Shown here: piece by piece, positions 1 to 10,900 of the stretch
Position numbering within the stretch: the stretch's first letter is position 1
How the letters are laid out: each line of letters opens with the position of its first letter
Assembly (NCBI RefSeq): GCF_001650345.1
Contig: NZ_LVHF01000017.1
Coordinates: forward strand, 457-64,456
Direction: 5' to 3'
Source of the DNA: Photobacterium jeanii
GTDB lineage: Bacteria > Pseudomonadota > Gammaproteobacteria > Enterobacterales > Vibrionaceae
DNA: 64,000 nt
The notes under the pieces: generated by a model
The model's database searches: none
Seen by the model: only the letters and a program-made list of their open reading frames with translations
Told to the model about the DNA's origin: nothing
Translations under genes and position numbers: made by a program

Positions 1-39
1 ACAGTTGGTGCTGGTGTTGTTGCAACTATCGTTGAATAA
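1..39 (+). CDS. tuf: Elongation factor Tu, C-terminal end (partial)
   Basis: The first 13 codons read TVGAGVVATIVE and a TAA stop, which is the extreme C-terminus of EF-Tu, the GTPase that delivers aminoacyl-tRNA to the ribosome. Only domain 3's last strand is in the window; the gene begins upstream. A strong intrinsic terminator follows at 59-86 and secE comes next, as in tufB-secE-nusG arrangements of other Gammaproteobacteria. Which of the usual two tuf copies this is cannot be told from the fragment alone, but the position before secE fits tufB. Confidence 0.9.
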   Translation, partial: TVGAGVVATIVE

Positions 40-58
40 TATTTGACGACACGGTACT

Positions 59-86
59 AAAAAGGGCATCATTTGATGCCCTTTTT
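59..86 (+). terminator. Intrinsic terminator after tuf
   Basis: A perfect 12-bp stem (59-70 with 75-86, loop ATTT) has a G+C core GGGCATC and ends in TTTTT. It separates tuf from secE-nusG. Confidence 0.9.
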
Positions 87-259
87 CTGCGTTAAATGCC
101 TAGATTGTTTGTTTTTTGGACATTGAACGCAGAGAAAAATTTATTGTGATGAAGTTTTTAGGCTGTTGATGATCATCTTTAATAGCTAATTTCATTCTCG
201 TTGCCTCGCTCTTGCGGGGTGATTTTCGTCTATATTGAGACTAGTTACAGGTTGGTTGT

Positions 260-637
260 ATGAAAGCGAATGCCGAAAACCCAAGCAGCTCAAGCAGCAT
301 GGATGGCCTAAAGTGGGTTGTTGTTATTGCGCTGCTCGCTGCCGCTGTGGTTGGTAATTACCTGTACAGTGATGTTTCTGTAGTGTTCCGTGCCGCGGCT
401 GTTGTAGTACTTGTTGCTGCTGCTGCTGGTGTGGCTGCACTTACAGCGAAGGGTAAAACCGCGATTACGTTTGCTCGTGAATCGCGCATGGAAGTCCGCA
501 AGGTAGTATGGCCTACTCGTCAGGAAGCTACGCAGACAACCTTTATCGTTCTAGCTGTCACTGTTGTTATGGCGTTAGCCCTATGGGGCATTGACGGCAT
601 TATGGTCCGTCTAGTCCGCCTAGTTACCGGTGTGTGA
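260..637 (+). CDS. secE: Preprotein translocase subunit SecE
   Basis: SecE is the small essential subunit that clamps SecY in the inner-membrane SecYEG protein-export channel. The 125-residue product has the three transmembrane segments of the enterobacterial type (about residues 18-36, 42-62 and 93-118). The conserved cytoplasmic amphipathic stretch and hinge [17 protein letters not shown] lies just before the last segment, and it is the part that contacts SecY. The start at 260 gives full family length. nusG follows after 11 nt, so the two genes should be one transcript, as in other Gammaproteobacteria. I saw no tRNA gene between tuf and secE and no convincing promoter hexamers in 90-259. 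Confidence 0.97.
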   Translation: MKANAENPSSSSSMDGLKWVVVIALLAAAVVGNYLYSDVSVVFRAAAVVVLVAAAAGVAALTAKGKTAITFARESRMEVRKVVWPTRQEATQTTFIVLAVTVVMALALWGIDGIMVRLVRLVTGV

Positions 638-648
638 GGTAAGAGTTC

Positions 649-1194
649 ATGAGCGAAGCTCCAAAAAAACGATGGTATGTTGTTCAGGCTTTTTCTGGTT
701 TTGAAGGCCGTGTAGCACAATCACTACGTGAACATATCAAAATGCATGGTATGGAAGACCAGTTTGAAGAGGTATTGGTACCTACGGAAGAAGTGGTTGA
801 AGTACGTGCAGGCCAGCGCCGTAAGAGCGAACGTAAGTTCTTCCCAGGCTATGTACTTGTACAAATGGTGATGAACGATGAAACCTGGCACTTGGTACGT
901 AGTATCCCTCGTGTAATGGGCTTCATCGGCGGAACATCTGATCGTCCAGCACCGATTTCTGATAAAGAAGCGGCGGCGATCCTTAATCGTCTAGAGAAGG
1001 CGAGCGAGTCACCAATTCACAAGACGGTATTTGAGCCGGGTGAAGTTGTTCGTGTTATCGATGGTCCATTCTCTGACTTCAACGGTACTGTTGAAGAAGT
1101 GGACTACGATAAGAGCCGTATTAAAGTATCGGTATCGATCTTTGGCCGTGCAACTCCAGTTGAACTAGAGTTCGGTCAAGTAGAAAAAAGCTGA
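649..1194 (+). CDS. nusG: Transcription termination/antitermination factor NusG
   Basis: NusG binds the RNA polymerase clamp, suppresses pausing, and links polymerase to Rho or to ribosomal protein S10. The 181-residue product has the N-terminal NGN domain (about residues 8-120, opening [17 protein letters not shown]) and the C-terminal KOW domain (about 128-180, containing [19 protein letters not shown]). Length matches the E. coli protein (181). It is the second gene of the secE-nusG pair and is followed by a hairpin terminator at 1224-1258, which isolates it from rplK. Confidence 0.98.
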   Translation: MSEAPKKRWYVVQAFSGFEGRVAQSLREHIKMHGMEDQFEEVLVPTEEVVEVRAGQRRKSERKFFPGYVLVQMVMNDETWHLVRSIPRVMGFIGGTSDRPAPISDKEAAAILNRLEKASESPIHKTVFEPGEVVRVIDGPFSDFNGTVEEVDYDKSRIKVSVSIFGRATPVELEFGQVEKS

Positions 1195-1223
1195 TCAAAA
1201 AGTAATCGGTTTTATATTGTCAG

Positions 1224-1258
1224 GGGCGTGAAATTAAATTATAATTTCGCGCCCTTTC
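1224..1258 (+). terminator. Terminator after nusG
   Basis: Twelve-bp stem (1224-1235 with 1243-1254, one G-U pair), AT-rich loop, then TTTCGTT. The U tract is short, so read-through into rplKA is plausible. Confidence 0.75.
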
Positions 1259-1270
1259 GTTAGACGGGGA

Positions 1271-1292
1271 GTCTATTTTTTAAGAAATAGAC
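1271..1292 (+). promoter_or_regulatory. Leader hairpin upstream of rplK
   Basis: GTCTATTT (1271-1278) pairs perfectly with AAATAGAC (1285-1292) 28 nt before the rplK start. In E. coli, L1 represses rplKA translation by binding a leader structure in this position. The local sequence GACGGGGAGTC just before and into this stem could contribute. Whether this hairpin is the L1 target is an inference from position only. Confidence 0.35.
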
Positions 1293-1320
1293 GTTTGAAC
1301 CCAAATTTAGGTATATAGCA

Positions 1321-1749
1321 ATGGCTAAAAAAGTAGAAGCTTACATCAAGCTGCAAGTAGCAGCTGGTGCAGCAAACCCAAGTCCACCGGTTGGTCCAGC
1401 TCTTGGTCAACACGGTGTGAACATCATGGAATTCTGTAAAGCGTTCAACGCTAAGACTGACTCAATCGAGAAAGGTCTTCCAATTCCTGTTGTTATCACA
1501 GTATACAACGACCGTTCATTCACGTTCGTAACTAAGACTCCACCTGCTGCTGTTCTTCTTAAGAAAGCTGCTGGCGTTAAGTCTGGTTCTGGCCGTCCGA
1601 ACACTGAGAAAGTTGGTACTGTAACTGACGCTCAGATCCAAGAGATCGCAGAAACTAAAGCTGCGGACATGACTGGTGCTGACATCGAAGCTATGAAGCG
1701 TTCGATTGCTGGTACTGCTCGTTCAATGGGTCTAGTGGTAGAGGGTTAA
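1321..1749 (+). CDS. rplK: 50S ribosomal protein L11
   Basis: L11 forms the stalk base of the large subunit with 23S rRNA and L10 and is needed for factor-dependent GTP hydrolysis and for RelA activation by stalled ribosomes. The 142-residue product shows the N-terminal proline-rich region ([20 protein letters not shown], residues about 20-39) and the C-terminal RNA-binding domain ending [12 protein letters not shown]. Length equals that of E. coli L11. It lies 4 nt upstream of rplA; the pair is normally translationally coupled and repressed by L1. Confidence 0.99.
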   Translation: MAKKVEAYIKLQVAAGAANPSPPVGPALGQHGVNIMEFCKAFNAKTDSIEKGLPIPVVITVYNDRSFTFVTKTPPAAVLLKKAAGVKSGSGRPNTEKVGTVTDAQIQEIAETKAADMTGADIEAMKRSIAGTARSMGLVVEG

Positions 1750-1753
1750 GACA

Positions 1754-2458
1754 ATGGCAAAACTAACTAAGCGTATGCGCGTTATCCGCGAAAAAGTTGA
1801 TGTAAACCGTGAGTACGACATCAACGAAGCTGTTGCTCTTCTTAAAGAACTAGCTACTGCTAAATTCACAGAGTCTGTAGACGTTGCTGTGAACCTAGGC
1901 ATCGATGCACGTAAATCTGACCAGAACGTACGTGGCGCAACTGTGCTACCACACGGTACTGGTCGTGACATCCGTGTTGCTGTATTCACTCAAGGTGCAA
2001 ACGCTGAAGCTGCTAAAGAAGCTGGCGCTGACCTAGTGGGTATGGAAGATCTTGCTGAGCAAGTGAAGAAAGGCGAAATGAACTTCGACGTAGTTATCGC
2101 ATCTCCAGATGCAATGCGCGTTGTAGGTCAGCTTGGTACTATCCTTGGTCCACGCGGTCTAATGCCAAACCCTAAAGTTGGTACTGTAACTCCTAACGTT
2201 GCTGACGCTGTTAAGAACGCGAAAGCTGGTCAGGTTCGTTACCGTAACGACAAAAACGGCATCATCCACACTACTATCGGTAAAGTGGACTTCGATGCTG
2301 CTCAACTAAAAGAGAACCTAGAAGCTCTTCTAGTTGCTCTGAAGAAAGCTAAGCCTTCTTCAGCTAAAGGTACTTTCCTTAAGAAAGTTAGCATCTCTAC
2401 CACTATGGGTGCAGGTGTAGCGCTAGACCAGAACACTCTGGAAACTAACGCACAATAA
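1754..2458 (+). CDS. rplA: 50S ribosomal protein L1
   Basis: L1 builds the mobile stalk at the ribosomal E site and represses translation of its own rplKA mRNA. The 234-residue product has the normal two-domain layout: N/C-terminal domain 1 (residues about 1-67 and 160-234) with a domain 2 insertion. The signature [19 protein letters not shown] lies at about residues 127-145. It follows rplK by 4 nt. A stem-loop and an L10-type leader lie between it and rplJ, which divides the L11 operon from the L10 operon, as in E. coli. Confidence 0.99.
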   Translation: MAKLTKRMRVIREKVDVNREYDINEAVALLKELATAKFTESVDVAVNLGIDARKSDQNVRGATVLPHGTGRDIRVAVFTQGANAEAAKEAGADLVGMEDLAEQVKKGEMNFDVVIASPDAMRVVGQLGTILGPRGLMPNPKVGTVTPNVADAVKNAKAGQVRYRNDKNGIIHTTIGKVDFDAAQLKENLEALLVALKKAKPSSAKGTFLKKVSISTTMGAGVALDQNTLETNAQ

Positions 2459-2466
2459 TTTGCAGT

Positions 2467-2495
2467 AACGCCAAATTACTGTATAATTTGGCGTT
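2467..2495 (+). terminator. Stem-loop between rplA and the L10 leader (weak terminator/processing hairpin)
   Basis: A perfect 12-bp inverted repeat (2467-2478 with 2484-2495, loop CTGTA) lies 9 nt after the rplA stop. No T-run follows (TCACAAAT), so it is more likely an mRNA-stabilising 3' end or processing hairpin than an efficient terminator. Confidence 0.45.
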
Positions 2496-2534
2496 CACAA
2501 ATTTATGGCTGATGGTGGCTTACTCGTTAAGTCG

Positions 2535-2705
2535 CCTTCGTCCAAGACCGTAGGCGTTCTTCGGAACTTAATAATTACCTACGTAGACGGTGCCAGAACA
2601 TGATTGATGTAAATCTATCTTGGATCTGCGCCGTACTAAACTCTCCTGTCATGTTGACAGTGAGTGGTGTAACGACTGGGGAAACCCAGCAGAAATCCAG
2701 GAGCT
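2535..2705 (+). promoter_or_regulatory. L10 leader (autoregulatory mRNA element for L10-(L7/L12)4)
   Basis: The 250 nt between rplA and rplJ hold the hallmarks of the L10 leader. There is an outer helix ACCGT/ACGGT and inner TAGG/CCTA enclosing a GTTC-TTCG-GAAC hairpin (2556-2567) with an unpaired purine/AU stretch. Further downstream are a CTGGG/CCCAG hairpin and the AGGAG ribosome site before the rplJ ATG. In E. coli the L10-(L7/L12)4 complex binds this region to repress rplJL translation. Exact edges are approximate. Confidence 0.8.
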
Positions 2706-2711
2706 ATTCCA

Positions 2712-3206
2712 ATGGCATTAAATCTTCAAGACAAAAAAGCAATTGTTGCTGAAGTCAACGAAGCTGCCAATGGTGCCCTGTCTGCAGTTGTTGCTGACTC
2801 TCGTGGTGTTGCTGTTGATGCAATGACTTCTCTACGTAAAAAAGCTCGTGAAAACGGCGTTTACCTGAAAGTTGTTCGTAACACACTAGCACGCCGTGCA
2901 GTTGAAGGTACTGACTTTGAGTGTCTACAAGACACTTTCGTTGGTCCTACACTGATCGGTTTCTCTAACGAGCACCCAGGTGCTGCAGCGCGTCTTTTCA
3001 AAGACTTCGCTAAAGAGAACAAAGATTTCGAGATCAAAGCAGCCGCATTCGAAGGCGCTGTTGCTGACGCAGAAATTCTTGCGACACTACCAACTTACGA
3101 CGAAGCTATCGCACGCCTAATGATGTGCATGAAAGAAGCTTCTGCTGGCAAGCTGGTACGTACTATCGCAGCTGTACGCGATCAGAAAGAAGAAGCAGCG
3201 GCTTAA
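2712..3206 (+). CDS. rplJ: 50S ribosomal protein L10
   Basis: L10 anchors the L7/L12 dimers to the ribosomal stalk base and, in complex with them, represses its own mRNA. The 164-residue product has the RNA-binding N-terminal domain ([19 protein letters not shown], then [13 protein letters not shown] at about residues 53-65) and a C-terminal helix for L12 dimers (about 135-160, ending RDQKEEAAA). Length is that of the bacterial family. AGGAG lies 6 nt before the ATG. The leader upstream matches the expected autoregulatory element; rplL follows after 59 nt. Confidence 0.99.
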   Translation: MALNLQDKKAIVAEVNEAANGALSAVVADSRGVAVDAMTSLRKKARENGVYLKVVRNTLARRAVEGTDFECLQDTFVGPTLIGFSNEHPGAAARLFKDFAKENKDFEIKAAAFEGAVADAEILATLPTYDEAIARLMMCMKEASAGKLVRTIAAVRDQKEEAAA

Positions 3207-3265
3207 TTGCCTCGCTTTATCTGAACGCTATATTAAATTAATTGTTGATTTCAAAGAGAATTGTT

Positions 3266-3631
3266 ATGTCTATCACTAACGAGCAAATCCTAGACGCAGT
3301 TGCAGAAATGTCTGTAATGCAAGTTGTTGAGCTTATCGAAGCTATGGAAGAAAAATTCGGCGTTACAGCTGCAGCAGCAGTAGTAGCAGGCGGCGCAGCA
3401 GCAGAAGCTGCTGAAGAGCAAACTGAATTTGACGTAATCCTAACAGCTGCTGGCGCTAACAAAGTTGCAGTAATCAAAGCTGTACGTGGCGCAACTGGCC
3501 TAGGTCTTAAAGAAGCTAAAGCTGTAGTAGACGGCGCGCCAGCACCACTTAAAGAAGGTGTTGACAAAGCTGAAGCTGAAGCTCTTAAAGCTCAACTAGA
3601 AGAAGCTGGTGCTTCTGTTGAAGTTAAGTAA
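3266..3631 (+). CDS. rplL: 50S ribosomal protein L7/L12
   Basis: This acidic stalk protein recruits translational GTPases and is present in several copies per ribosome. I chose the ATG at 3266, preceded by AAAGAGAA, because it gives [20 protein letters not shown] and 121 residues, the family length. The in-frame codon at 3242 would add eight residues not seen in the family. The N-terminal dimerisation domain (1-33), the Ala-rich hinge (about 37-55) and the globular C-terminal domain ([20 protein letters not shown]) are all visible. A terminator/attenuator follows at 3666-3694 before rpoB. Confidence 0.98.
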   Translation: MSITNEQILDAVAEMSVMQVVELIEAMEEKFGVTAAAAVVAGGAAAEAAEEQTEFDVILTAAGANKVAVIKAVRGATGLGLKEAKAVVDGAPAPLKEGVDKAEAEALKAQLEEAGASVEVK

Positions 3632-3665
3632 TAATTACTTAATTTCTTAGCCTTTTTAGGCTAAT

Positions 3666-3694
3666 GGCTGGTGGCTAATGCCACCGGCCTTTTT
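3666..3694 (+). terminator. Partial terminator (attenuator) between rplL and rpoB
   Basis: A ten-bp stem GGCTGGTGGC/GCCACCGGCC (one G-U) with loop TAAT is followed by TTTTT. In E. coli an attenuator at the same place lets only part of the transcripts run into rpoBC, which sets polymerase subunits below ribosomal proteins. The same role is inferred here. Confidence 0.85.
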
Positions 3695-3852
3695 GCGCTG
3701 TAGGGTAATGGTATTTTCACATTGTTTTGCCACCATTATCTGAGCAAAAAACGACCTACTTTCTTATGTGTCGTTCCTACAATAAACAATGTCACTAGTC
3801 ACTGTCCCAAAGTTGGACAGTTTGGATCACTTATCAGCGATCTGAGGAACCT

Positions 3853-6800
3853 ATGGTTTACTCTTATACCGAGAAAAAGCGTATCCGTAAGGATTTTGGT
3901 AAGCGTCCGCAAGTTTTGGACATACCATACTTGCTGTCGATCCAGCTTGAGTCTTTCACAAAATTCATCGAGCAGGATCCAGAAGGACATTACGGTCTAG
4001 AAGCTGCCTTTCGTTCTGTTTTTCCAATTCAGAGCTACAACGGCAATTCCGAGCTGCAATACGTTAGCTATCGTCTCGGTGAGCCGGTCTTCGATGTTAA
4101 AGAATGTCAGATTCGTGGCGTAACTTACTCTGCTCCACTTCGCGTGAAGCTACGTCTTGTTATGTACGATAAAGACGCGCCTGCTGGCACCGTAAAAGAC
4201 ATCAAAGAACAAGAAGTTTACATGGGCGAAATTCCGCTCATGACAGATAACGGTACATTCGTTATTAACGGTACCGAGAGGGTTATCGTATCCCAGCTGC
4301 ACCGTAGCCCGGGTGTTTTCTTCGACAGCGATAAGGGTAAGACCCACTCCTCAGGTAAAGTTCTATATAACGCGCGCGTAATCCCATACCGTGGTTCATG
4401 GTTGGATTTCGAGTTCGATCCTAAGGATAACGTATTCGTACGTATCGACCGTCGTCGTAAGCTTCCAGCTTCTATCATTCTTCGTGCACTAGGTAAAACT
4501 ACTGAAGAAATCCTTGACCTATTCTTCGAAAAAGTAAACTTCGAAGTTCAAGGCACTGCTTTAGTAATGGAACTAGTACCTGATCGTCTACGTGGCGAAA
4601 CTGCAAGTTTCGACATCGAAGCGAACGGTAAAGTGTACGTTGAAACAGGTCGTCGTATCACTGCTCGTCATATTCGCCAACTAGGCAAAGACGGCGTTGA
4701 TCATATCGAAGTACCTGTTGAATACATCGTAGGCAAAGTTGCATCACGTGATTACGTGAACGAAGAAACTGGCGAGCTAATTGTTGCAGCGAACCAAGAA
4801 CTGAGCCTTGAGTCTCTAGCACTGCTTTCTCAGGCAGGTCACAAGTCTATCCAGACGTTGTTCACCAACGATCTAGACTTCGGCCCATACATGTCTGACA
4901 CGCTACGCATCGATAATACAACTGATCGCCTAAGCGCATTGGTTGAAATTTACCGTATGATGCGTCCTGGCGAGCCGCCAACGCGTGAAGCTGCTGAGCA
5001 ATTATTCGAGAGCCTATTCTTCTCTGAAGAACGTTACGATCTTTCTGCGGTTGGCCGCATGAAGTTCAACAGCTCTCTACTACGTGACACGACTACAGGT
5101 CCTGGCACGCTAGCCGAGCAAGACATCATTGATGTTATGCGTAAGCTGATCGACATCCGTAACGGTAAAGGTGAAGTTGATGATATCGACCACCTAGGTA
5201 ACCGTCGTATTCGTTCAGTTGGCGAAATGGCTGAAAACCAATTCCGCGTTGGTCTAGTACGTGTTGAGCGTGCTGTTAAAGAGCGTCTAAGCCTAGGCGA
5301 TCTTGATGCAGTAATGCCACAAGACCTAATCAACGCTAAGCCAATTTCTGCGGCAGTAAAAGAGTTCTTTGGCTCTTCTCAGCTGTCTCAGTTTATGGAC
5401 CAGAACAACCCACTGTCAGAAGTTACTCACAAACGTCGTATCTCGGCGCTTGGTCCAGGTGGTCTGACACGTGAACGTGCTGGCTTTGAAGTTCGAGACG
5501 TACACGCGACGCACTACGGTCGTCTATGTCCTATCGAAACTCCTGAAGGTCCAAACATCGGTCTGATCAACTCACTTTCTGTGTTTGCTCAATGTAACCC
5601 TTACGGTTTCCTTGAGACTCCATACCGTAAAGTCGTTGACGGTAAAGTGACCGAAGACATTGAATACTTGTCTGCAATCGAAGAAGGTCAATACGTTATT
5701 GCACAGGCGAACGCCGCGCTTAACGAAGACGGTTCTTTTGCTGACGAGTTGATCACTGCACGTCAGAAAGGTGATTCAGGTCTGCACCCACGTGACCACG
5801 TTCAGTACATGGACGTTGCAACCAACCAGGTTGTATCTGTGGCGGCATCCCTAATCCCGTTCCTTGAACACGATGATGCTAACCGTGCTCTTATGGGTGC
5901 GAACATGCAACGTCAGGCTGTTCCAACACTACGCGCTGATAAGCCGTTAGTTGGTACAGGTATCGAGCGTAACGTAGCAGTTGACTCAGGTGTAACCGCG
6001 GTTGCTAAACGTGGTGGTATGGTTCAGTCAGTAGACGCATCGCGCATCGTTATCAAAGTTAACGAAAGCGAGCTTGTACCAGGTGAAGCTGGTATCGACA
6101 TCTACAACCTGACTAAGTACACCCGTTCTAACCAGAACACATGTATCAACCAGCGTCCAACCGTGCTACCTGGCGAGCCAGTATCACGCGGTGATGTACT
6201 TGCTGATGGTCCTTCAACAGACCTTGGTGAGCTAGCGCTTGGTCAAAACATGCGTATCGCGTTCATGCCTTGGAACGGTTACAACTTTGAGGATTCCATC
6301 TTAGTATCTGAGCGTGTTGTTCAGGAAGATCGCCTAACAACTATCCACATCCAAGAGCTATCTTGTGTGGCGCGTGATACTAAACTTGGCTCAGAAGAAA
6401 TCACAGCTGATATCCCGAACGTAGGTGAAGCTGCGCTATCTAAGCTAGACGAATCAGGTATCGTTTACATCGGTGCTGAAGTGAAAGGCGGCGACATTCT
6501 GGTAGGTAAAGTGACACCTAAAGGTGAAACTCAGCTAACGCCAGAAGAGAAGCTACTTCGCGCAATCTTCGGTGAGAAAGCGTCTGATGTTAAAGACTCT
6601 TCTCTACGTGTACCTAACTCTGTGTCAGGTACTATCATCGACGTTCAAGTCTTTACTCGCGATGGCGTAGAAAAAGACAAGCGTGCGCTTGAAATCGAAG
6701 AGATGCAGCTGAAAGAAGCGAAGAAAGACATCACTGAGGAATTCCAGATCCTTGAGGGTGGCCTTCTTGCACGTGTTCGCACACTGCTACTTTCTGCTGG

Positions 6801-7878
6801 TTACAGCGATGACAAGATCGCGGGCATGGACCGTGAGAAACTGTTCGCTCAAACGCTAGATGACGAAGCACTACAAAACCAACTAGAGCAGTTGGCGGAG
6901 CAGTACGACGAACTGAAAGCTGAGTTCGATAAGAAATTTGAAACCAAGCGCCGTAAGATCACTCAAGGTGATGACCTAGCGCCGGGTGTACTGAAGATTG
7001 TTAAAGTATACCTAGCTGTTAAGCGTCGTATCCAACCGGGTGATAAGATGGCGGGTCGTCACGGTAACAAGGGTGTAATCTCTAAGATCAACCCTGTTGA
7101 AGATATGCCGTACGATGAGAAAGGTCAGACTGTCGACATCGTTCTTAACCCACTGGGTGTACCATCTCGTATGAACATCGGTCAGATCCTGGAGACTCAC
7201 TTGGGTCTTGCAGCGAAAGGTATCGGTGACAAACTGAACGAGATGTTGAAAGAGCAGCAAGAACTTCACAAGTTCCGTAACTTCCTGCAGAAAGTTTACG
7301 ATCTAGGCGATACTCGTCAGAACGTAGATATTGCAGCGCTAAGTGACGACGAAGTTCGCACGCTGATCAAAAACCTACGTGGCGGTCTACCAATCGCGAC
7401 TCCAGTATTTGATGGTGCTCCAGAGAAATCTATCAAAGAACTGTTGAAGCTAGGTGACCTACCAGAGTCTGGTCAGTTGAAACTGTTTGACGGTCGCACC
7501 GGTGATGCGTTTGAGCGTCCTGTAACTGTTGGTTACATGTACATGCTGAAACTGAACCACTTGGTTGATGACAAGATGCATGCCCGTTCTACCGGTTCTT
7601 ACAGCCTTGTTACTCAGCAGCCGCTGGGTGGTAAAGCTCAGTTCGGTGGTCAGCGTTTCGGTGAGATGGAAGTATGGGCGCTAGAAGCATATGGCGCAGC
7701 TTACACTCTACAGGAAATGCTAACTGTTAAGTCGGATGACGTTAACGGCCGTACGAAGATGTATAAAAACATCGTTGATGGCGACCATCGCATGGAACCT
7801 GGTATGCCGGAATCGTTCAACGTATTGTTGAAAGAAATCCGCTCGTTGGGTATCAACATCGAGCTGGAAGACGAATAA
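3853..7878 (+). CDS. rpoB: DNA-directed RNA polymerase subunit beta
   Basis: This is the beta subunit of RNA polymerase, forming one half of the active-site cleft and the rifampicin pocket. The 1341-residue product is one residue shorter than the E. coli protein and nearly collinear with it. Landmarks include the start [18 protein letters not shown], the rifampicin cluster [23 protein letters not shown] (about 507-529), the active-site region [13 protein letters not shown] (about 1064-1076) and the C-terminal clamp segment ending INIELEDE. The rifampicin region has the sensitive-type residues (S, D, H, R and S). Transcribed with rplJL through an attenuator; rpoC follows after 96 nt. Confidence 0.99.
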   Translation: MVYSYTEKKRIRKDFGKRPQVLDIPYLLSIQLESFTKFIEQDPEGHYGLEAAFRSVFPIQSYNGNSELQYVSYRLGEPVFDVKECQIRGVTYSAPLRVKLRLVMYDKDAPAGTVKDIKEQEVYMGEIPLMTDNGTFVINGTERVIVSQLHRSPGVFFDSDKGKTHSSGKVLYNARVIPYRGSWLDFEFDPKDNVFVRIDRRRKLPASIILRALGKTTEEILDLFFEKVNFEVQGTALVMELVPDRLRGETASFDIEANGKVYVETGRRITARHIRQLGKDGVDHIEVPVEYIVGKVASRDYVNEETGELIVAANQELSLESLALLSQAGHKSIQTLFTNDLDFGPYMSDTLRIDNTTDRLSALVEIYRMMRPGEPPTREAAEQLFESLFFSEERYDLSAVGRMKFNSSLLRDTTTGPGTLAEQDIIDVMRKLIDIRNGKGEVDDIDHLGNRRIRSVGEMAENQFRVGLVRVERAVKERLSLGDLDAVMPQDLINAKPISAAVKEFFGSSQLSQFMDQNNPLSEVTHKRRISALGPGGLTRERAGFEVRDVHATHYGRLCPIETPEGPNIGLINSLSVFAQCNPYGFLETPYRKVVDGKVTEDIEYLSAIEEGQYVIAQANAALNEDGSFADELITARQKGDSGLHPRDHVQYMDVATNQVVSVAASLIPFLEHDDANRALMGANMQRQAVPTLRADKPLVGTGIERNVAVDSGVTAVAKRGGMVQSVDASRIVIKVNESELVPGEAGIDIYNLTKYTRSNQNTCINQRPTVLPGEPVSRGDVLADGPSTDLGELALGQNMRIAFMPWNGYNFEDSILVSERVVQEDRLTTIHIQELSCVARDTKLGSEEITADIPNVGEAALSKLDESGIVYIGAEVKGGDILVGKVTPKGETQLTPEEKLLRAIFGEKASDVKDSSLRVPNSVSGTIIDVQVFTRDGVEKDKRALEIEEMQLKEAKKDITEEFQILEGGLLARVRTLLLSAGYSDDKIAGMDREKLFAQTLDDEALQNQLEQLAEQYDELKAEFDKKFETKRRKITQGDDLAPGVLKIVKVYLAVKRRIQPGDKMAGRHGNKGVISKINPVEDMPYDEKGQTVDIVLNPLGVPSRMNIGQILETHLGLAAKGIGDKLNEMLKEQQELHKFRNFLQKVYDLGDTRQNVDIAALSDDEVRTLIKNLRGGLPIATPVFDGAPEKSIKELLKLGDLPESGQLKLFDGRTGDAFERPVTVGYMYMLKLNHLVDDKMHARSTGSYSLVTQQPLGGKAQFGGQRFGEMEVWALEAYGAAYTLQEMLTVKSDDVNGRTKMYKNIVDGDHRMEPGMPESFNVLLKEIRSLGINIELEDE

Positions 7879-7921
7879 GCAGGCATCAGCCATACTTATT
7901 AGTTACTCCGGTATAAATATG

Positions 7922-7946
7922 AAGGCGCCAGCAGACTGGCGCCTTT
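7922..7946 (+). other. Perfect hairpin in the rpoB-rpoC intergenic region
   Basis: AAGGCGCCAG (7922-7931) pairs with CTGGCGCCTT (7936-7945) around a CAGA loop. Only TTTAT follows, so it is not a clear terminator. It could be an mRNA processing or stability structure between the two large cistrons. Confidence 0.6.
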
Positions 7947-7974
7947 ATGGGTCAACTCCTCACAGGAGCCGAAT

Positions 7975-10900
7975 GTGAAAGACTTACTTAAGTTTCTGAA
8001 AGCACAACACAAGACTGAAGAATTTGATGCAATCAAAATCGGTCTTGCTTCACCAGACATGATCCGTTCATGGTCTTTCGGTGAAGTTAAAAAGCCAGAA
8101 ACCATCAACTACCGTACCTTTAAGCCTGAGCGTGACGGTCTATTCTGTGCACGTATCTTTGGCCCGGTAAAAGACTACGAATGTCTTTGTGGTAAATACA
8201 AACGCCTGAAGCACCGTGGTGTTATCTGTGAAAAATGTGGCGTAGAAGTAACTCAGACTAAAGTACGTCGTGAGCGTATGGGTCACATTGAGCTTGCTTC
8301 ACCTGTAGCCCACATCTGGTTCTTGAAGTCACTGCCATCTCGTATCGGTCTGTTAATGGACATGCCGCTACGTGACATCGAGCGTGTACTTTACTTCGAA
8401 TCTTACGTGGTAATCGAACCTGGTATGACCAACCTTGAGCGTAGCCAGCTACTGTCTGAAGAGCAGTACTTGGATGCACTTGAAGAGTGGGGCGATGAGT
8501 TCGACGCGAAGATGGGTGCTGAAGCGGTTAAAGCATTGCTGTCTAACATGGACCTTAATGCTGAAATCGAGAACATGCGTGAAGAGTTGGAAGAAACTAA
8601 CTCTGAAACCAAGCGTAAGAAGCTAACTAAGCGTCTTAAGCTTGTTGAAGCATTCCTACAGTCAGGCAACAACCCAGAGTGGATGATCCTGTCTGTACTA
8701 CCAGTACTTCCGCCGGATCTACGTCCGTTGGTACCGCTAGATGGTGGTCGTTTCGCAACATCAGATCTGAATGATCTGTACCGTCGCGTAATCAACCGTA
8801 ACAACCGTCTGAAGCGCCTACTGGATCTAGCAGCTCCTGACATTATCGTACGTAACGAAAAACGTATGCTTCAGGAATCTGTTGACGCATTGCTTGATAA
8901 CGGTCGTCGTGGCCGCGCTATCACTGGTTCAAACAAACGTCCTCTGAAATCGCTTGCTGATATGATCAAAGGTAAGCAAGGTCGTTTCCGTCAGAACCTT
9001 CTTGGTAAGCGTGTAGACTACTCAGGTCGTTCTGTTATCACCGTAGGTCCATACCTACGTCTGCACCAGTGTGGTCTTCCTAAGAAGATGGCACTAGAGC
9101 TATTTAAACCATTCATCTACGGCAAGCTTGAGACTCGTGGTCTAGCGACAACAATCAAAGCTGCTAAGAAGATGGTTGAGCGCGAAGAAGCGGTTGTTTG
9201 GGATATTCTAGACGAAGTGATCCGCGAACACCCAGTAATGCTTAACCGTGCACCAACACTGCACCGTCTAGGTATTCAGGCATTTGAACCAGTACTAATC
9301 GAAGGTAAAGCGATTCAGCTTCACCCACTAGTGTGTGCGGCATACAACGCCGACTTCGATGGTGACCAGATGGCGGTACACGTACCTCTAACTCTGGAAG
9401 CACAGCTTGAAGCACGTGCACTGATGATGTCTACCAACAACATCCTATCGCCAGCGTCTGGTGATCCGATCATCGTACCTTCTCAGGACGTTGTATTGGG
9501 TCTTTACTACATGACGCGTGACAAGATCAACGCGAAGGGTGAAGGTATGTACCTTGAAGGCTCTGCTGAAGCAGAGAAGGCATACCGCACAGGTAGTGCA
9601 GAACTACACGCTCGCGTGAAAGTTCGCATCACTGAGCACCGCTACGACGAGCAAGGCAACCTAGTTGCTGATACTAAGCTTGTTGATACCACTGTTGGTC
9701 GTGCAATCCTATGGCAAATCGTTCCTAAAGGTCTGTCTTACGACCTAGTGAACACTGAAGCTCTAGGTAAGAAGCAAATTTCTAAACTGCTGAACACGTG
9801 TTACCGTGAATTGGGCATGAAAGACACAGTAGTCTTCGCTGACCAAATCATGTACACAGGTTTTGCATACGCGGCACTATCTGGTGTTTCTGTTGGTATC
9901 GACGATATGGTTGTACCAGACGCGAAATACACCAAGATCGCTGAAGCGGAAGCTGAAGTTGCTGAAATCCAAGAACAGTTCCAGTCTGGTCTTGTAACTG
10001 CTGGCGAACGTTACAACAAAGTTATCGATATCTGGGCAACAGCGAATGAGCAAGTTGCTAAAGCGATGATGGATAACCTGTCTTTCGACACTGTGGTTAA
10101 CCGCGACGGTGAAGAAGAACAGCAGAAATCGTTCAACAGCGTATACATGATGGCCGATTCTGGTGCTCGTGGTTCTGCCGCTCAGATTCGTCAGCTTGCT
10201 GGTATGCGTGGTCTGATGGCTAAGCCGGATGGCTCAATCATCGAAACGCCGATCACTGCGAACTTCCGTGAAGGTCTGAACGTACTACAGTACTTCATCT
10301 CTACGCACGGTGCTCGTAAGGGTCTTGCCGATACCGCACTTAAGACTGCGAACTCCGGTTACCTAACACGTCGTCTAGTAGACGTAGCACAAGACGTAGT
10401 AATCACTGCGGATGACTGTGGTACGCACGCTGGTATCACTATGATGCCTCTAATCGAAGGCGGTGACGTTAAAGAACAACTAGGTGATCGTGTTCTTGGT
10501 CGTGTTGTAGCTGAAGACGTAATCAAGCCGGGTACAGACGAAGTTCTTGCGCCACGTAACACGCTTCTTGATGAGAAGTGGTGTGACATCCTGGAAGCAA
10601 ACTCTGTTGACCAAGTGAAAGTACGTTCGGTTGTAACGTGTGAGAACGACTTCGGTTGTTGTAAGAACTGTTACGGTCGTGACCTAGCACGTGGTCACCT
10701 AGTGAACACGGGTGAAGCGGTTGGTGTTGTTGCAGCACAGTCAATCGGTGAGCCGGGTACACAGCTTACGATGCGTACGTTCCACATCGGTGGTGCGGCA
10801 TCTGCAGCAGCAGCGGAAAACAGCATCCAAGTTAAGAACACTGGTTCTGTGAAACTACAGAATGCTAAGTTCGTAACTAACAACGAAGGTAAGCTTGTAA

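Noticed and set aside
40..259. tRNA gene (for example tRNA-Trp) between tuf and secE
   Set aside because: Some relatives have one here; no cloverleaf, TTCGA arm or tRNA start could be found in the sequence.
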